From Istiophorus platypterus (lineage: Eukaryota > Chordata > Actinopteri > Istiophoriformes > Istiophoridae), in contig CM029112.1 in assembly GCA_016859345.1 (NCBI GenBank), positions 15,508,725 to 15,572,724 of the forward strand: a DNA stretch of 64,000 bases. Reading direction: 5' to 3'. Numbering within the stretch: the stretch's first letter is position 1; every line of letters starts with the position of its first letter. The notes beneath the pieces were generated by a model that searched no databases, had not been told where the DNA came from, and saw nothing but the letters and a program-made list of their open reading frames with translations. The translations under genes and the position numbers were made by a program. Below, in pieces: positions 1 to 12,806 of this stretch.

Positions 1-768
1 CACTGCAGTTTGATGGAAGCTCGCATCATCTAATCTGACACAGTTACAACATTTCTTGCCTTTCCATTGATTTTCCCACTTCCGTGCACTCCTGCATCTC
101 ACAGCTGCATTTCCCATGGTCCCAGCTTCCATTTGTATCCCTATACATTCGTTTTCTTACTTATTACTAAGTTACAAGTTTTGTTCTTCTGCTTATTCTC
201 TCTCAGTGAATTGGGTGACCTAGCAAAAAAAGATTTCCCTTCATTAGGAAAAAAAATTGAGAATCCTGTGAGCAGAAGATTCTCTGGTGAAATTGGCACC
301 GTCTGCACACCGTGAGAGGGGAACTGGAAATCATTGCAACACTGAAAATCTCTCATCGATACACAAAGTGAGAGAATAAATGAAACTACCTGCTCAGAAT
401 TCAACTGTGCATTTCCAGATAAATATCCTTACCTCTCCCTCCCTTCCCCTATTTTGTTTAGAGACCTCTGAGTGGAGCACTTACTGAACTGCTCCAGCTG
501 AGCAGCTTGTTATTAACAAAGAGGTGCAGCTCCCAGGTGTGAATGTTTGTCGATGAGAGTGAAAAACAGGCTACATGCTCAGCAAACCTTGCCAGAGTAA
601 ATCAAATTTTAGAAAAACAAAATCCGGTGGGGAAATGTGTAGGTAGCAGAAGATTAACTTATTTTAATGAACCTGGCTGCTAGGATTAATGTCTTGCAGT
701 CAGCATCAGTTGCTTCACAAATGCAACCTTATATCTTATACCTCACAGTAAATGCATTTACAATGAGG

Positions 769-769
769 A

Positions 770-804
<35 letters not shown>
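769..804. repeat. (TC)n(CA)n microsatellite
   Basis: A short TC run passes directly into about twelve CA units. It explains the cysteine/valine-rich open frame read on the minus strand across it. Confidence 0.95.
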
Positions 805-805
<1 letters not shown>

Positions 806-1091
806 ATACACATGAGGTAGTTACAAAACGCAAAAGACAATAGGAGAGTAAGAGAGGAAGAGTGCTGGAAGAGCACAGGCACAAAAAGAGGGAGGGAGAT
901 AGGAAAGTGGAGCAGGTGGGAGGGAAGAGAGGAGATAAGACTGATAGTACAAAAAGTAGTAAAATGCATGCAGAGAGGAGTCATTAATCTTAGAGATGCC
1001 CCTTCCTCTCCTTTTCTAAATTGCCTGCTATTTATAGGCTGTCATTGGGTCTGCACCCTGGTGTCGAGGATGTTCTCATTGGTCCAGAGAG

Positions 1092-1104
1092 AGGTCAGAG
1101 GTCA
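1092..1104 (+). promoter_or_regulatory. Perfect DR1 nuclear-receptor motif
   Basis: Two exact AGGTCA half-sites are separated by one base. This is the consensus bound by RXR heterodimers, HNF4 and COUP-TF. CCAAT-like ATTGG sequences occur shortly upstream. No transcription unit is visible beside it, so function is unknown. Confidence 0.4.
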
Positions 1105-2599
1105 AGTGATTTAACTCCAGTCGCAGACTGTGTGTCTCCGATGTGTGTGTATGTATGTGAGAGAGAAAGAGTAAGGGAGAGAGAGTGTGTGTGAAATGAT
1201 TAAACTCTGCTCTGAATATGTGTCTCCTGCGGCTTCATTATCCAAGCTGGAGAATCACCTTTTAATGGGATTATTTGAGCAAAATGGAAAGGAATGAGAT
1301 TAGGCAACACACACATACACACACACTTGCACACACACGCAAGTAAAATAAGACATTTTACAATCAACAACGATGACTGAGACATTAGGACCTAATGTCC
1401 TAATGTCTCTGTCATGTGTCATGTTGCTCCTTGATTGTTGTTTTTCTAATCAACATGGCTCTGGCATTGTGACTTCCAATTTTCCCTGGACAGCTTTGCT
1501 TGTCATCACTAGCATTTTTACACAATGTGCGGTACCTAACAAACAGCCTAGAAGTGCAACTTGCCCAACATCGTATGTGCAAGTTGCACATTATCAAAAG
1601 CTACTACCGTGCATCAGATTAGAGGTCTGGGGTTTTCTCAATTTTAAGATGCATCATGATGCAGACTTCTGCATCAATGCAGTGACAGAACATAATCGGG
1701 ATTTTGCAGCCCACAAAAATTTATAGCATAACGTAATGTTACTTGGTAATTTTCCAGACTTGGCTGGACAATAAAGATGTAAAGTTACATCATCATGTTC
1801 CGACATTGCTCTCTTGCAATCAATTATGGGCAAACATTAGGCTAACATTACTTTTATATGTTGGGAGATTTGGTAGACAAATTGATAAAAAAAAAAACAC
1901 ACCCAGTGTTTAGCATTGGATGTACAAAGTACATCTGGGTACATTTCGGACTTTATACTTATCATTTTATATTTATAAGCCACATGCAGCATGTAAAATC
2001 GGCCTCAGAAATTACATACTATGGCAATAAAGTCAATTTGAGGAACCACGTCTGCAACCAGAAAGAATCGAATGAATCCAGCTCATCAGCCGAAAATTGA
2101 GGAGGCACTGTCAGCTTAGGGAAGAGAATCACTTGATCTGTGGCAGCTTTCAAAGCTGAGCTGTGAGCAATTCTGTACTTTCATCTACTGAAAAGGACAA
2201 AAGGTACAGTTACACTGATAGTGGGATTGAACATTTTCACACAAATATACATAGACCAGGCCTATACCACTTATTTTGGTCTACAATTTCATTTATTTCA
2301 ATTGACATCTATGTTAAAAATTTATTATTTATTATTATTAAAATTATATTGTTTATTATTTTCTTTTATGAACAAGTACAACATAAAGTTACACTATCTA
2401 CACTATATACACCAAACTATATGCACTTCTGAGCAGTTCGATACGGTTTAGTATTTACTGTTGCAGGAATGTTATTGGCTGTGTTCAGTCAAGTTTCGAG
2501 ATGTTTGCCACATTAAGAGAGTGCCCTGTTTTACAGCCTCTTAGTGAAAACCTTAATTTGTAGATTACAGCACACACCTGTAGTGCATTTCACAGGGAT

Positions 2600-2645
2600 T
2601 TATATATCTATATATATATATATCTATATATATATAGATATATTT
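2600..2645. repeat. (TA)n-rich tract
   Basis: TA dinucleotides interrupted by TC/GA form an almost self-complementary tract. Confidence 0.9.
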
Positions 2646-3063
2646 TTTATTTATATATTTATTTTTTAATGTTTATGTACTGTTTTCGGTCACAAAGAAG
2701 CTGGTAAAGAAAAGATGCATCTGTTTATATTATAGACTTTTGTAACTTAGAATAGATTTCAGATGTATCTACTTGCCTGTATTAGCTGATAAAAAGGAAG
2801 CCATGTGCAGAAAATTTAGGATGAGATATGTTTAGATGCATCTAGAATTGCTGTGCATTCAAATCGTTGACAGGTGAATCATAAGGGAAACAAGCTGTGA
2901 GGCCAGTGAATATTAGCACTTCCAGCGGTGATACCTCGAGTTGCTTCATGGAATAGCTCGATATCTCAGGACATACCTATTTCCTCTCCTGCTGGGTGTT
3001 AGTTGAGAAAGTCGAGACCAATTTCATGTCTGTCTGTCGAAAAATGAAACTACAGAGATGGTT

Positions 3064-3300
3064 AGAACAGCTAGTTTAGCTTAGCACAAACACTGGACAT
3101 GAAATACATGAGAAACAGCCTGCTTCCGTCTGAAGGTAACAAAATCCACCAACAAGCACCTCTAAAGCTCACTTATAAACATGGTGTATCTTGTTTTTTT
3201 TAATCCATACAGTAACTAAAGTGTAAAAACATCAGCTCAGTGTTTTATAAGTAGTCAGACGCTGAACCAGTTCTTGGCCAGGACTAGGTGATTAAATAAA
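3064..3300 (+). repeat. Teleost dispersed repeat (TTAGCTTAGC family), diverged copy
   Basis: Running from the AGTTTAGCTTAGCACAAA segment through AAGGTAACAAAATCCACC and the CTCTAAAGCTCAC segment, this matches a dispersed element I recognise from many fish genomes. Family name not assigned. Related fragments occur near 9.5, 16.4, 45.25, 62.1 and 63.97 kb in this window. Confidence 0.7.
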
Positions 3301-5379
3301 CGGGATGTAACATGGCAATTAGTGAGTTTTTTGTTTTGTTTTTTTTTTTTTCTTCTAACTTTACTCCCTTGTTTTCAGACTTCATGCAAAAATAAGCAAA
3401 CCAGCTGCTGGCTGTAGCTTCATATTTACAGTACAGTCAAGAGAATGGTATCAATCCTCTCATCTTCAAATCTGTATAGGGTTTATGATTTAGTAACTCA
3501 TCTTCATAGGGATTACATACCAGTCTACGGATATTCAGTATTATACCCAAATTAGAAATGGATCCATATTGAGTAATGGAAATATGTTTCCGTGTAACTG
3601 CATTTAAAGTTTTTTTTCGCTGGGATTACTTTCTACTAAAGAAATATCTTCCATGGTGTGTCCTTTGGAATAAAGAGGACACTATTTATATCGCCGTTCA
3701 TTTTAAATGAAATATTTCAGATATATTTTGAATGAATAAATGAATAAAATAATGAAACCACTTTGTCCTCACACTGCTGAAATTCCAGTACACTTACATA
3801 GCCAACGGCTCATACAGTCATATCCCATAAGGAAGGATTTAAAAAAAAATAAATAAATAAAATAAAAAAAATCAGTTACTGCAGCAAATGAATTTCAGGG
3901 AGTGAAATCCACATGGAGGCTTAAAAAGTTTCCAACTCCCTCACCAGTGTCACAGCTCAGTTCCACGCCGAGCTCGGGTTTCCAGTGTCCTGCAGGGACA
4001 GGCGTTGTCACGACAACCAGAGCCCATGTGACGGCCGATCAGATGAAAACCCACGTCAGGTCCCATGACGTCTGCACTTTGCAGTGTGTGTATGTTAGGT
4101 AACAACATGCCTGTTGGCTGTGGTGTCAATCTTGGCTGTGTCATCGTACGCTGACCTGTCTATGGTGATGGTATGTGACACCCCTTGTCCCCTGCCTATG
4201 ATCGTGTGTGCGTGTTCTTTATTTTATTTGACATCAACACTCATTTAGGTTTCATGTGCATTAAATGGTCTGTGCATGGTTCAAAACTGGAAATGTGGAC
4301 AATATATTATATTTACATAATATATAATAAATATATATTATATTAATGTGTAAGTGCCATTGTTTACTCTGTGAGTCTGTGTTTGTGTGTGTGTGTGTAC
4401 GCCTGTGTGTTCCCCAGCCTGCGGGACATGTGGAAACTGGCAGTCTGTTTGTTTTGTTGTTGTCATTGATTATGTGGACGATGATGTTGCTTTAATTGCA
4501 TCAATGAAAATGTATCCTGACAGCATGACCAATCTGGATTTAGAACCGTGATTAATGTTGTGTGTTTCTGCATGTGCCAGTCTGTGAGTGAGTGTGCTTG
4601 CATGCCTGTGGATACGATTCTTCCTTACACGATATGGAAAGTTTGCTCCTTATTTGACCTCAAAGACTGCAAGGCAAAAACTAGGACGCCACAGTAAGTA
4701 CACATTAGTGCGCACGCACAAAAAACACACATACTCAGCAGATTCATGTCAACCTGGTCAAAGTGAACCCTAAGAAACGTGTTTTCCGTAAATTCAATGT
4801 GGAATAAGTGCGGAGTGGTGTTTGATCTCGTTTCCACTGCTTTATAAACAAGGTCAAAATTCCATTTGTGGGGATCTTCACATTCCACGCTATGCTTGTG
4901 TTTTGGGATCTTAGCCAAGATTCAATCAATGGCAGTATTGTAACAGTACTGTAGGCTTAATCAGTAACTTGGACTTCACTCAAAAGTGGTCTTATATTTA
5001 CTAATAGCAGCCACAAAATTTGCCATTTGTGGTAAAAATGATAAATAGCCATCTTATCTGAGTAAAAATATCCTCTCGACAGCCCTACTCTGTAGATGCT
5101 TGACCTATTGTTAACTTCACAGATTCACAGGAAAATTTCTGTTCAGCTCCAAACCATGGAGGCTTAAATGCTCCACCAGCCACTTGATACTAGATATCTA
5201 CAGTAACTGGGGTCTCTAAGAACGAAGAGACATGATTTAGAGTAAAACTCTCTCCAAAAGTCATTCTGACTCTTTCTCCATGAGCAATTGAACAGCACGG
5301 GGACACCTGAACAAAATACCTATATGTGATTGGTGAATATCTAATTCCAAGACCATAGAAACTACTCTAATTTTCCTGC
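3301..5379. other. Intergenic, no gene seen
   Basis: AT-rich sequence with poly(A)/poly(T) runs, an AT tract near 4.3 kb and a short GT run near 4.39 kb. No coding exon or RNA gene is supported. Confidence 0.65.
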
Positions 5380-5565
5380 AGAGGTTCACCACCAACTTTT
5401 GGTAAATGGCTGCTCAGATTTGCTTCCATTCAGCTACAAGAGTATTGGTCACAAAGGAGGTGGAGAAGTTGATGTCAGGGCTTTGAAAGTTTAGTCAAGG
5501 CAAATTCTTCCACACAAAACTCATAAAAAACTATTTCTTCATGGATCTTATCTTGTGGAAGGGGA
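5380..5565. mobile_element. Diverged teleost DNA-transposon-like repeat fragment
   Basis: Blocks such as TTGCTTCCATTCAGCTACAA, GATGTCAGGGCTTTGAAAG and CAAATTCTTCCACACAAAACT resemble a common teleost dispersed element, read from memory and without alignment. No terminal inverted repeats or transposase frame remain. Confidence 0.45.
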
Positions 5566-5613
5566 ATCAGGTAAGTACCTTTCCTAAACTGTTGGGGGCA
5601 AACTAAATTAAAT

Positions 5614-5958
5614 TATTTATAATACACCATATCATAACAGAAGTTTTCTGAGGGCACTTTTCATATAGAGCAGGTCTAGACCAGACTCTAGACCAGAGAG
5701 AGAGAGAGAGAGAGAGGGAGAGATGGGGGCAGGAGGGAGGAGAGAGAGCATGGCACTAATGGGACTAATAGCTATACATACTACAGTTATACTAAAAGGG
5801 CTAATAATATTACTAATGGGACTAAATGAATTGGTAACAGTAGAAATAATAATAATTAAAGCAGTGGGTGTTGATCAGGCTCATGGGGCAGTAGGTGGAC
5901 TGCAACCATGGATCCAGACTCCAGACTCCAAACTCCAGACTGCAGCCATGGATACAGA
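5614..5958 (+). repeat. Dispersed repeat (ATAGAGCAGGTCTA family), copy A
   Basis: This copy shares long blocks with the copy at 12.8-13.6 kb: CCATATCATAACAGA, TTTTCATATAGAGCAGGTCT, GGACTAATAGCTATA and the GTGTTGATC..GGGGCAGTAGGTGGACTGC block. It carries an internal (GA)n expansion at about 5693-5722. The repeated CAGACTCCA units near 5917-5940 are a small tandem expansion. Noncoding. Confidence 0.75.
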
Positions 5959-8900
5959 CATTATTGTCTGAATAATTCCCTCAAACGGAACTAAGGATGC
6001 CAGCCTAAACCACGCAAACAGCCCTTTCAACAGTGGGGGGTTGGGGGAACTATGCCATTCCCCTTGTTAGAAAAATGACCAAAATGCATCCCCCTTGTTA
6101 ACATGCCATCCTCCTTCTCCATCCTCTAATAACAGAGAGACTGCAGGGGAACAGGGGCTGTTTAGTTGAATATGTTGGTCTAGTCTGCATGACTCATTGA
6201 TTCTTTATCTGATTGATGTTTGTGCAATTTAGAATGTATGGCACCAACCATGGCTCTGAAATATCAGTAGCCTAACTGTGCTGTGTAATGATAAATCCAT
6301 GGTGCTGTCCGTGGTGCTTAAGTAGGAGACGGATTTGCAATTTCGCCTTTTTCTCTCAATCCCTCCCTTCTGTCAGTTTTGTCTCTGATCTATAATAGAT
6401 ATATATTCTATATCTTCATGCCTATAGGTAATGTCACTATCATGATCAAAGTGACAAGCAGCAACATGCAGTCGCAGCAGAGCAAGAGAATCATAGAGAC
6501 ACACCTCTGCCTGTAGTATTCCTATAACATTCCTTTGATATCATTCGGTGGCGTCCGTGCTGCTGATAATACATCCCAGGCTAAGCCACGTCTATATTTT
6601 AGGGGAGACATGGCTACAGATATAGTTTTTACTATTGATTTTTGGCACTGACCAAACGATGCTCAGCTGCTAGTTACATAATTTGAAGTCAAGTTTATAC
6701 CATCAAAATAACAGTGTGTTTTGATATCATGATCACAATTATAATATCAATAATCAACCTAGGCCTATATGATAACCCTGCAGTCCTAATATGAGAGCAG
6801 GGGGTCGCTGAACTAACTGCCCTGTTAAGAAATAACAAATCCCCATGGAAAAAGGTAAAGCTAAATGCAAGTAGTAGTGGTAGTGGGAGCAACATGAGTG
6901 AGTGCCCATAAAGACGAGCCAAATTTTTACTTTGCCCTAAATACATCCATGCAAGTCCTCCATGTATTTGCATTGTTTAAACATACAGTATGCATGTATT
7001 ATCAAGTACCCAGCTAAACTGTTATAATACAACTGTTGCAACTAAACTGGAACCAAACAGCCCCAGGTGCATTACACCACCCCCTGGGTTAGAGGGAGGC
7101 ATCAGCTGATTTGCATGTTGCCTGGGAAAATCATGACAGGTTTATCAGATTTATAATCCAGCCAACAGAGCCGTATACATGTGGTGTAATAAATCTCATC
7201 TGGATTTTATCTGGGTATGAGACACTTTAAATGACAAATGTTAATGGGGCCATAGTGTATCAAAATGATCCAGAGCAGTGTATCTACTCTAAGAAATTGT
7301 TCTTGGCTGAGCACAAATGGTGCAAAGGGTCATTTTGTAGTTTGGCTATCTTCAGCTGATAATATCAGGATCAGTTGTCATTTCATCAGGTGAACACGAC
7401 GGTCGTCTGCATACACCTCCATCTTGCAGTCACTCCTTCTGTATGTCCTCCCTCCCTTCCTCACTTTATTTTTTCCGATTTCTACTGCTCCCTCTCGCTT
7501 TTTCTACGTTCCTGACTTCATTCCTGCCCACATCCCCGCAAGATACGTTCGACATAGAGCATTCGGTGCTTATCTCCTTCAAGGACAATAAACCTATAAA
7601 CCAAGTTGCACACGCACACACATACACACCTTGCACAAATAGCAACTGAAGCAACTGATTCTGAATTCATACTGCCTCTTACAAACACAAACATGCACAC
7701 ATAAACGTAATCATTCACAGCATTCATGCACACATACACGACACAAGGAGGTACGGCATTGCCTCCCAATGCCCATCTTGTGTGTGTGTGTGTGTGTTTG
7801 TGTCTACATGAAAACAGATAATCATCTGGATCAAGATACAAGGTGTTACTTTCTTCTTCATATTTCAAATAACTGTCCTGTCAATAACTAATATAATTTT
7901 TTCAACCCTTTTATATACTTATTCTCATGCTAGAGAGGGTGATTGAAGGGAAAAGCAATGGAACCTACATCACCCCTCTCAGGCAGAAGGTGATTGGCTC
8001 CATTAGGGAACTGCTACTGTAGTGGCTCTTGTATTTGTTGTCGGTGCTCATATTTTAGCTTTCATTTGGATAGAACCTTGTGGGGATGGCGAGCTGAATC
8101 AAATATTCATGATAGCAAAGAAGGCAAACATCAAACTCTATGAGCCTGTTCCCAGTACCACAGGGTGCACATGCACACTGACTGTGTGTTAGGGACAAGA
8201 AAGAAAGGGAGAAATAAAATGTACTTATATTACTGTGAGTATTCCAGGAGTATAGTCTTGGATTTTATTATCATTCTGCAACTGTGGTTTGTAGATCTTC
8301 ATGAGAGAAATGTTCATTTGTAGAGTTTTACCATCATTCAATAATTGTTCTTTTTCTTACATTCATATAAAACTGAAAAAAGCTGATAATAGTTTGGATT
8401 TGTGATGGTGCCAGACTTTTATTTTCTTAGCAAAACTACAGAAGCTGACCATTGGTTTCTTTATTCTGTATTAACTGTTAGGAAATCCATTTTCCTTTTT
8501 GATTTCATGTCTCTCTGCTCAGAGAACCTGAAAAAATGAAGCTTTTACATTGAACATTTTATCTTGGCAAACTCAAATTAAGTGTAATATTAAGGCAAAC
8601 AAGGATGATGCATTAGTGATGCATTAATGGTGCATTCTTAATCGAGTCACCTTCATGGCCTGCCAACTATCATTCTCTCTTTTTCCCTCAGTTGTATTTT
8701 ATGTTTTCAAAGCAGGTAGGGTATGGCAGGATTAAAATGGGCCACTAAATTATTGCCTGTGGTACCTCAAGAGCTTCATTTCAGAAATAATCCACTGTAC
8801 TGCACAGAAGATATAGTAACAACAACTCTACAGAGGGAATACAAGCAATTAATAAAGTTCACAAAGTAAAATATTTGAAAATACAACAAGAAAATCAAGA

Positions 8901-11596
8901 CTTCAGCAAAAAAATATCTTTAAATCAGATTATTTTTTTTTGCTGAAGTCTGTGTTTTGAAAGAGTGACATTTGAGCAATTATTTTCTTTTTTCCAGCAT
9001 GGATGCATATGCAATCTGCTATGACAAATAAAGTACACTATACAGCATATCTATTATGCACTGCAGCATTTAGATTTGAGATCAATTTTGAATTAAAAAA
9101 AAAACCAAAACATTATTAATTTTAAAATTTAAATCTAAATTATATCCTGCATTCCAATGGATACAGAATATTTACTTAAATAATAATATAGATATTTTTC
9201 TTCAAAAAAAACATCAGTTTATTCTTCAAAGTTTTTAAAGGCCATGGGTTGTGGTTTTGTATTGTTACTTGAGCCTCTCATGAGGAAGTGGAGGGTGAAC
9301 ATAATGTACATAAACTCAAATATCGTATAAGATAAGCTGTACGTAGTGCACTAGCAGCTGGTTAGGTTGGCTTCTAGTACAGAATCCTCCCCCTCATAAA
9401 AACTACTTGAGAGATGTAACATATTAATTATTGAGCTGAAGAAGTGCTGGCAGGTGAGTTTTGTTACTGTCAGAAAAAGCTGGGCTAGCTGTTTCCAGTC
9501 TTTATGATAAGCTAAGCTGACCAACTGCTGTTTCCAGTTTGATGCTGGACAGACTGTACAGATTATTGAGTGGTATCGATCTACTCAACTCTGGGCAAGA
9601 GGGTGAGGCGTATCTCCCAGGAAAGTTGAACAATTGCCTCAGAAATGGGATTAAGTCAGACTTACAGTAAGTCATGAAAATAAGAAAGAATAAGAAAAAA
9701 AAAAAAAAGAAATAAGAAAGAGTTTCTTGAGGCATAATATTAGCATTTTAACAATTCAATAAAACAATCAGTTTAGTCTGATAGACAGACTGAACTGCTT
9801 GATGACTTTTTTGTAGAAATGTTTCAGTCTCCATTTTTCTGGCCTGCAGAGAGAGCTCTGACTGGCTCAGCTGTCACTCAGCACAACTCCAGGTCTATTT
9901 GAAAAGCTGACAAAAAAACCTGAGATGTGAGCAGCGATTCAGACATCTGGAGCAAGGCTATGATTCTGAAATTGCAGAAAATAGAGTAGACACGTACAGT
10001 AATACCAAATCAAACACACAGTCATGCCTCTAGGACAAAGTATATGAAATTATGTCTAAAAGTAAAAAGAGTTGGGGTTTTCGTTTGTTTTCTTTTTTTA
10101 CGGCTAAGATTTGTAGTAATATATATCATATGTGATCCATTCCAGTGATTACAGCTAATGAGTACAGCCCCTTGATTTTTTCTATTTCTTTCTGTCTCCT
10201 TCTGGATGGATGTTTAAAGTATTGATGTGTGTGAGTGACCTATCCTCATTCTTAATCATGAATATGGCCAAGATTACAACCTAATGCAGGAGAAATAGGT
10301 TAACTGCAGCAGTGAAAATCAGATTTGTAGCACCAGTGACTCATATGGCTCACTGGGTGGCTGTAAAAGACGTAGAAGCCTGATGCTTGCTCAGAAAAAT
10401 TACCATTTCCTGTTCCACACACACATGAAGGCACATATCCCTATACATTAACATACATAAACAAAACTGATCATGTGCACAAACTCTGTACACTCTATTA
10501 ATGTCTCCCAAAACAAATACACACTTACAGTAGTTACCCTGAATGTCCAATGGTTTTTAACAGATTCGATTTCTCTAAATATTTATTTAATATATATACA
10601 GAAATATTTAATTTCTGTTATTTTGCTCAAGAGGGTGAATGGGATGGGGGATGCAACAACAACAGAACAAAAAGAAATTAAAATGAAGATTAGTGGGACG
10701 TGACGTATTCAGCAGCTAAATGATGGATGATGACTTTTATGAGAGAAGTAGTGTTTGCAAAATAAGCTCACGCAAGTTCAAATTCAAACAGGATGAACAG
10801 ACTTGGAAAGCAAAAAAAAATGTGAAGAAATACCACAGCATGTCTGAGAGTAGAAGCAGGAGCGTGTGTGTGTGTGTGTGATAAGAGAGGTTTTGTGTGT
10901 GCGTGGGAGCAGGTGAAAGGTGAAATGGGTAATTTAATTTGGGATTTCAGGTGTCAGCTACTGTAAATTCTGTGTTGTCGATGGTCAGCACGTAACTACA
11001 AATCACCCGCTCTAAAACACACTGGCACATGTTAAAACACACACAAACACATGCACACACACACTCCCCCTACACGTTTCCACCTGTTTCTACAGTCTAC
11101 ATAACACGATCAAGTCATAAACACGAGGATAACACAAATTATGCCCCGTTAAAAAAAAGATAAACATGAGAGCCAACTTTCTAACACTCCCATTTTATAG
11201 AGAGCCCCACACAGAGACAAGGCCCCCATTTGAACCAGACATTGAAAGTACCATGGTTTTTTGTTTTTTGTTTTTTTGTTGGATTAAAGCCAAGCCAAAG
11301 CACTTGGATGTTAACAGAGAGGAAGAGACAATGACAGAGGGAGAACGAGAGAATATGTAAGAGGGGTGTTTGTGTGAGTGTGTGTGTGTGTGTGTGTGTG
11401 GCCTTATAGAGAAAACAGCAACTTTAAAACAACAACCATGAAAGATTGATGTGCTGCTAATTCAGCTGCCAGCAGCTCCTCTGGCTATCAAACCCCTCTG
11501 AAACTCTGTTTGACTGCACTCTAAATACAAGGCAGACTCACACACGCAGACTTTCACGCACACAAATTATAAGACAAGACACCCAGTAAGCGTGCA
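5959..11596. other. Intergenic, no gene seen
   Basis: No supported exon. It contains short GT runs (about 7783, 10863 and 11376), a hairpin near 8.9 kb, an antisense TTAGCTTAGC-family fragment near 9.5 kb and a non-repetitive block near 7.04-7.26 kb discussed as a possible conserved element. The rest is AT-rich single-copy-looking DNA. Confidence 0.6.
9465..9530 (-). repeat. TTAGCTTAGC-family repeat fragment, antisense
   Basis: GTTTCCAGTCTTTATGATAA followed by GCTAAGCTGACC is the reverse complement of the conserved head of the family seen at 3.06 kb. Confidence 0.6.
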
Positions 11597-12003
11597 GCTG
11601 GCCACCAGTGACGTTGGTATTTGGTTGAATGTAGGTTATGACGTCGGGTGACCAAAATTCAATGTCGGGACAATGACTAATGCCAACGTTGTTTGACATA
11701 GAATACTCACGACAGCTGATGTTGATATTCTGTCGGTTTTAAGTTGTGTTGTAAAGTAACAAAAATCCAACATCTTCCAAATGTCTCAGTCCAAAGCCAT
11801 CTTGACACATAATACCGACATTCTAGTCATGAGGTATGGTGAGCAAAACCCAATGTTTGCTAAACGTATGCTAAACATCATCATCATCAGTAATTCACCA
11901 GTGGATTTTGACATCAAGCCAATATTCATTTCTAACTAAAATGTAACGTTTGTCCAACGTTAGAGTCATCAGAGTCCAACATTGACGTCCGGTGCCAGCT
12001 GTG
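11597..12003. mobile_element. MITE-like element with inverted ends
   Basis: The left end (GCAGCTGGCCACCAGTGACG) and the reverse complement of the right end (CAGCTGGCACCGGACGTCAA) are related inverted termini of a roughly 400-bp noncoding unit rich in AACGTT/GACGTC-type words. There is no internal frame. A short GTGC flanks both sides, possibly a target duplication, but this is weak. Family not assigned. Confidence 0.55.
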
Positions 12004-12806
12004 CAAATTGTTTCTTTTCAAATTTAAATTAGAAAGAGTATAAGAATATTTATCCACTACACAGGTTAAATCTGAAAATGCTGCATGTGAAACTTTCATG
12101 ATTCTGCAGCTCATTTTCAAGTTGTTTCCTTAAAGATCTGTTCACGTTGATGCACTGAAAGAAATATAGTTAGTCACTTACTATCAGAGAACTAGATTGT
12201 AAGATTAATACCACTGGCCTAGACAGTGGCCAGTTAGGTTAGCTTTGTCTATTTGGTGTTAACAAATATTCTTTTAACAATAGTCAAACAACTTAATCTC
12301 TTCTTCTTCCTCTCTCGCTCAGCACAGAAAAAAAATGTGCATCATAAAACATTTCTGGGAAAGAATGTGACACAACCTGATTACACCACTAAGTCTCAGC
12401 TCATTAAAACTCTGTTGACTCAACATGATCACCTATGCTGCGTTTTCATAAAACGTCATATAACACCTGAGGAATAATACATTTTAATTGTGACTAATAA
12501 ATGCTACCTGCCGTTTTCAGATTTATCCACTCTTAAGGCAAAACCAGAAAGTAAAAGTTTTGATTTAGCTTTCCAAATGTGTGCATAGTCCAAGAGGAAG
12601 ACAGGGATGAAGCACCAGAAGGAAGACAAGCTACAAAAAGAAAGTTGAGGATGAGAGCAAGAAAATTTTGAAAACAACTATTCATATCAACTAGTGTAAC
12701 AAAATTGTGATAAAGAAATGCGTTTACTCATGTCCTCATATTTTGGACATTAGTACTAGTATTTTTCAAACTGATAACTAATAACTATGTTTCTTTCCTT
12801 AATGTT

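Larger units (their letters stand above)
1..3063. other. Intergenic, no gene seen
   Basis: I find no exon chain with splice sites and coding character here. Short open frames are AT-rich or overlap microsatellites. The stretch holds a TC/CA repeat near 0.8 kb, a direct-repeat nuclear receptor motif near 1.1 kb, a 13-bp palindrome near 1.4 kb and an AT-rich tract near 2.6 kb, all listed separately. Confidence 0.7.
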
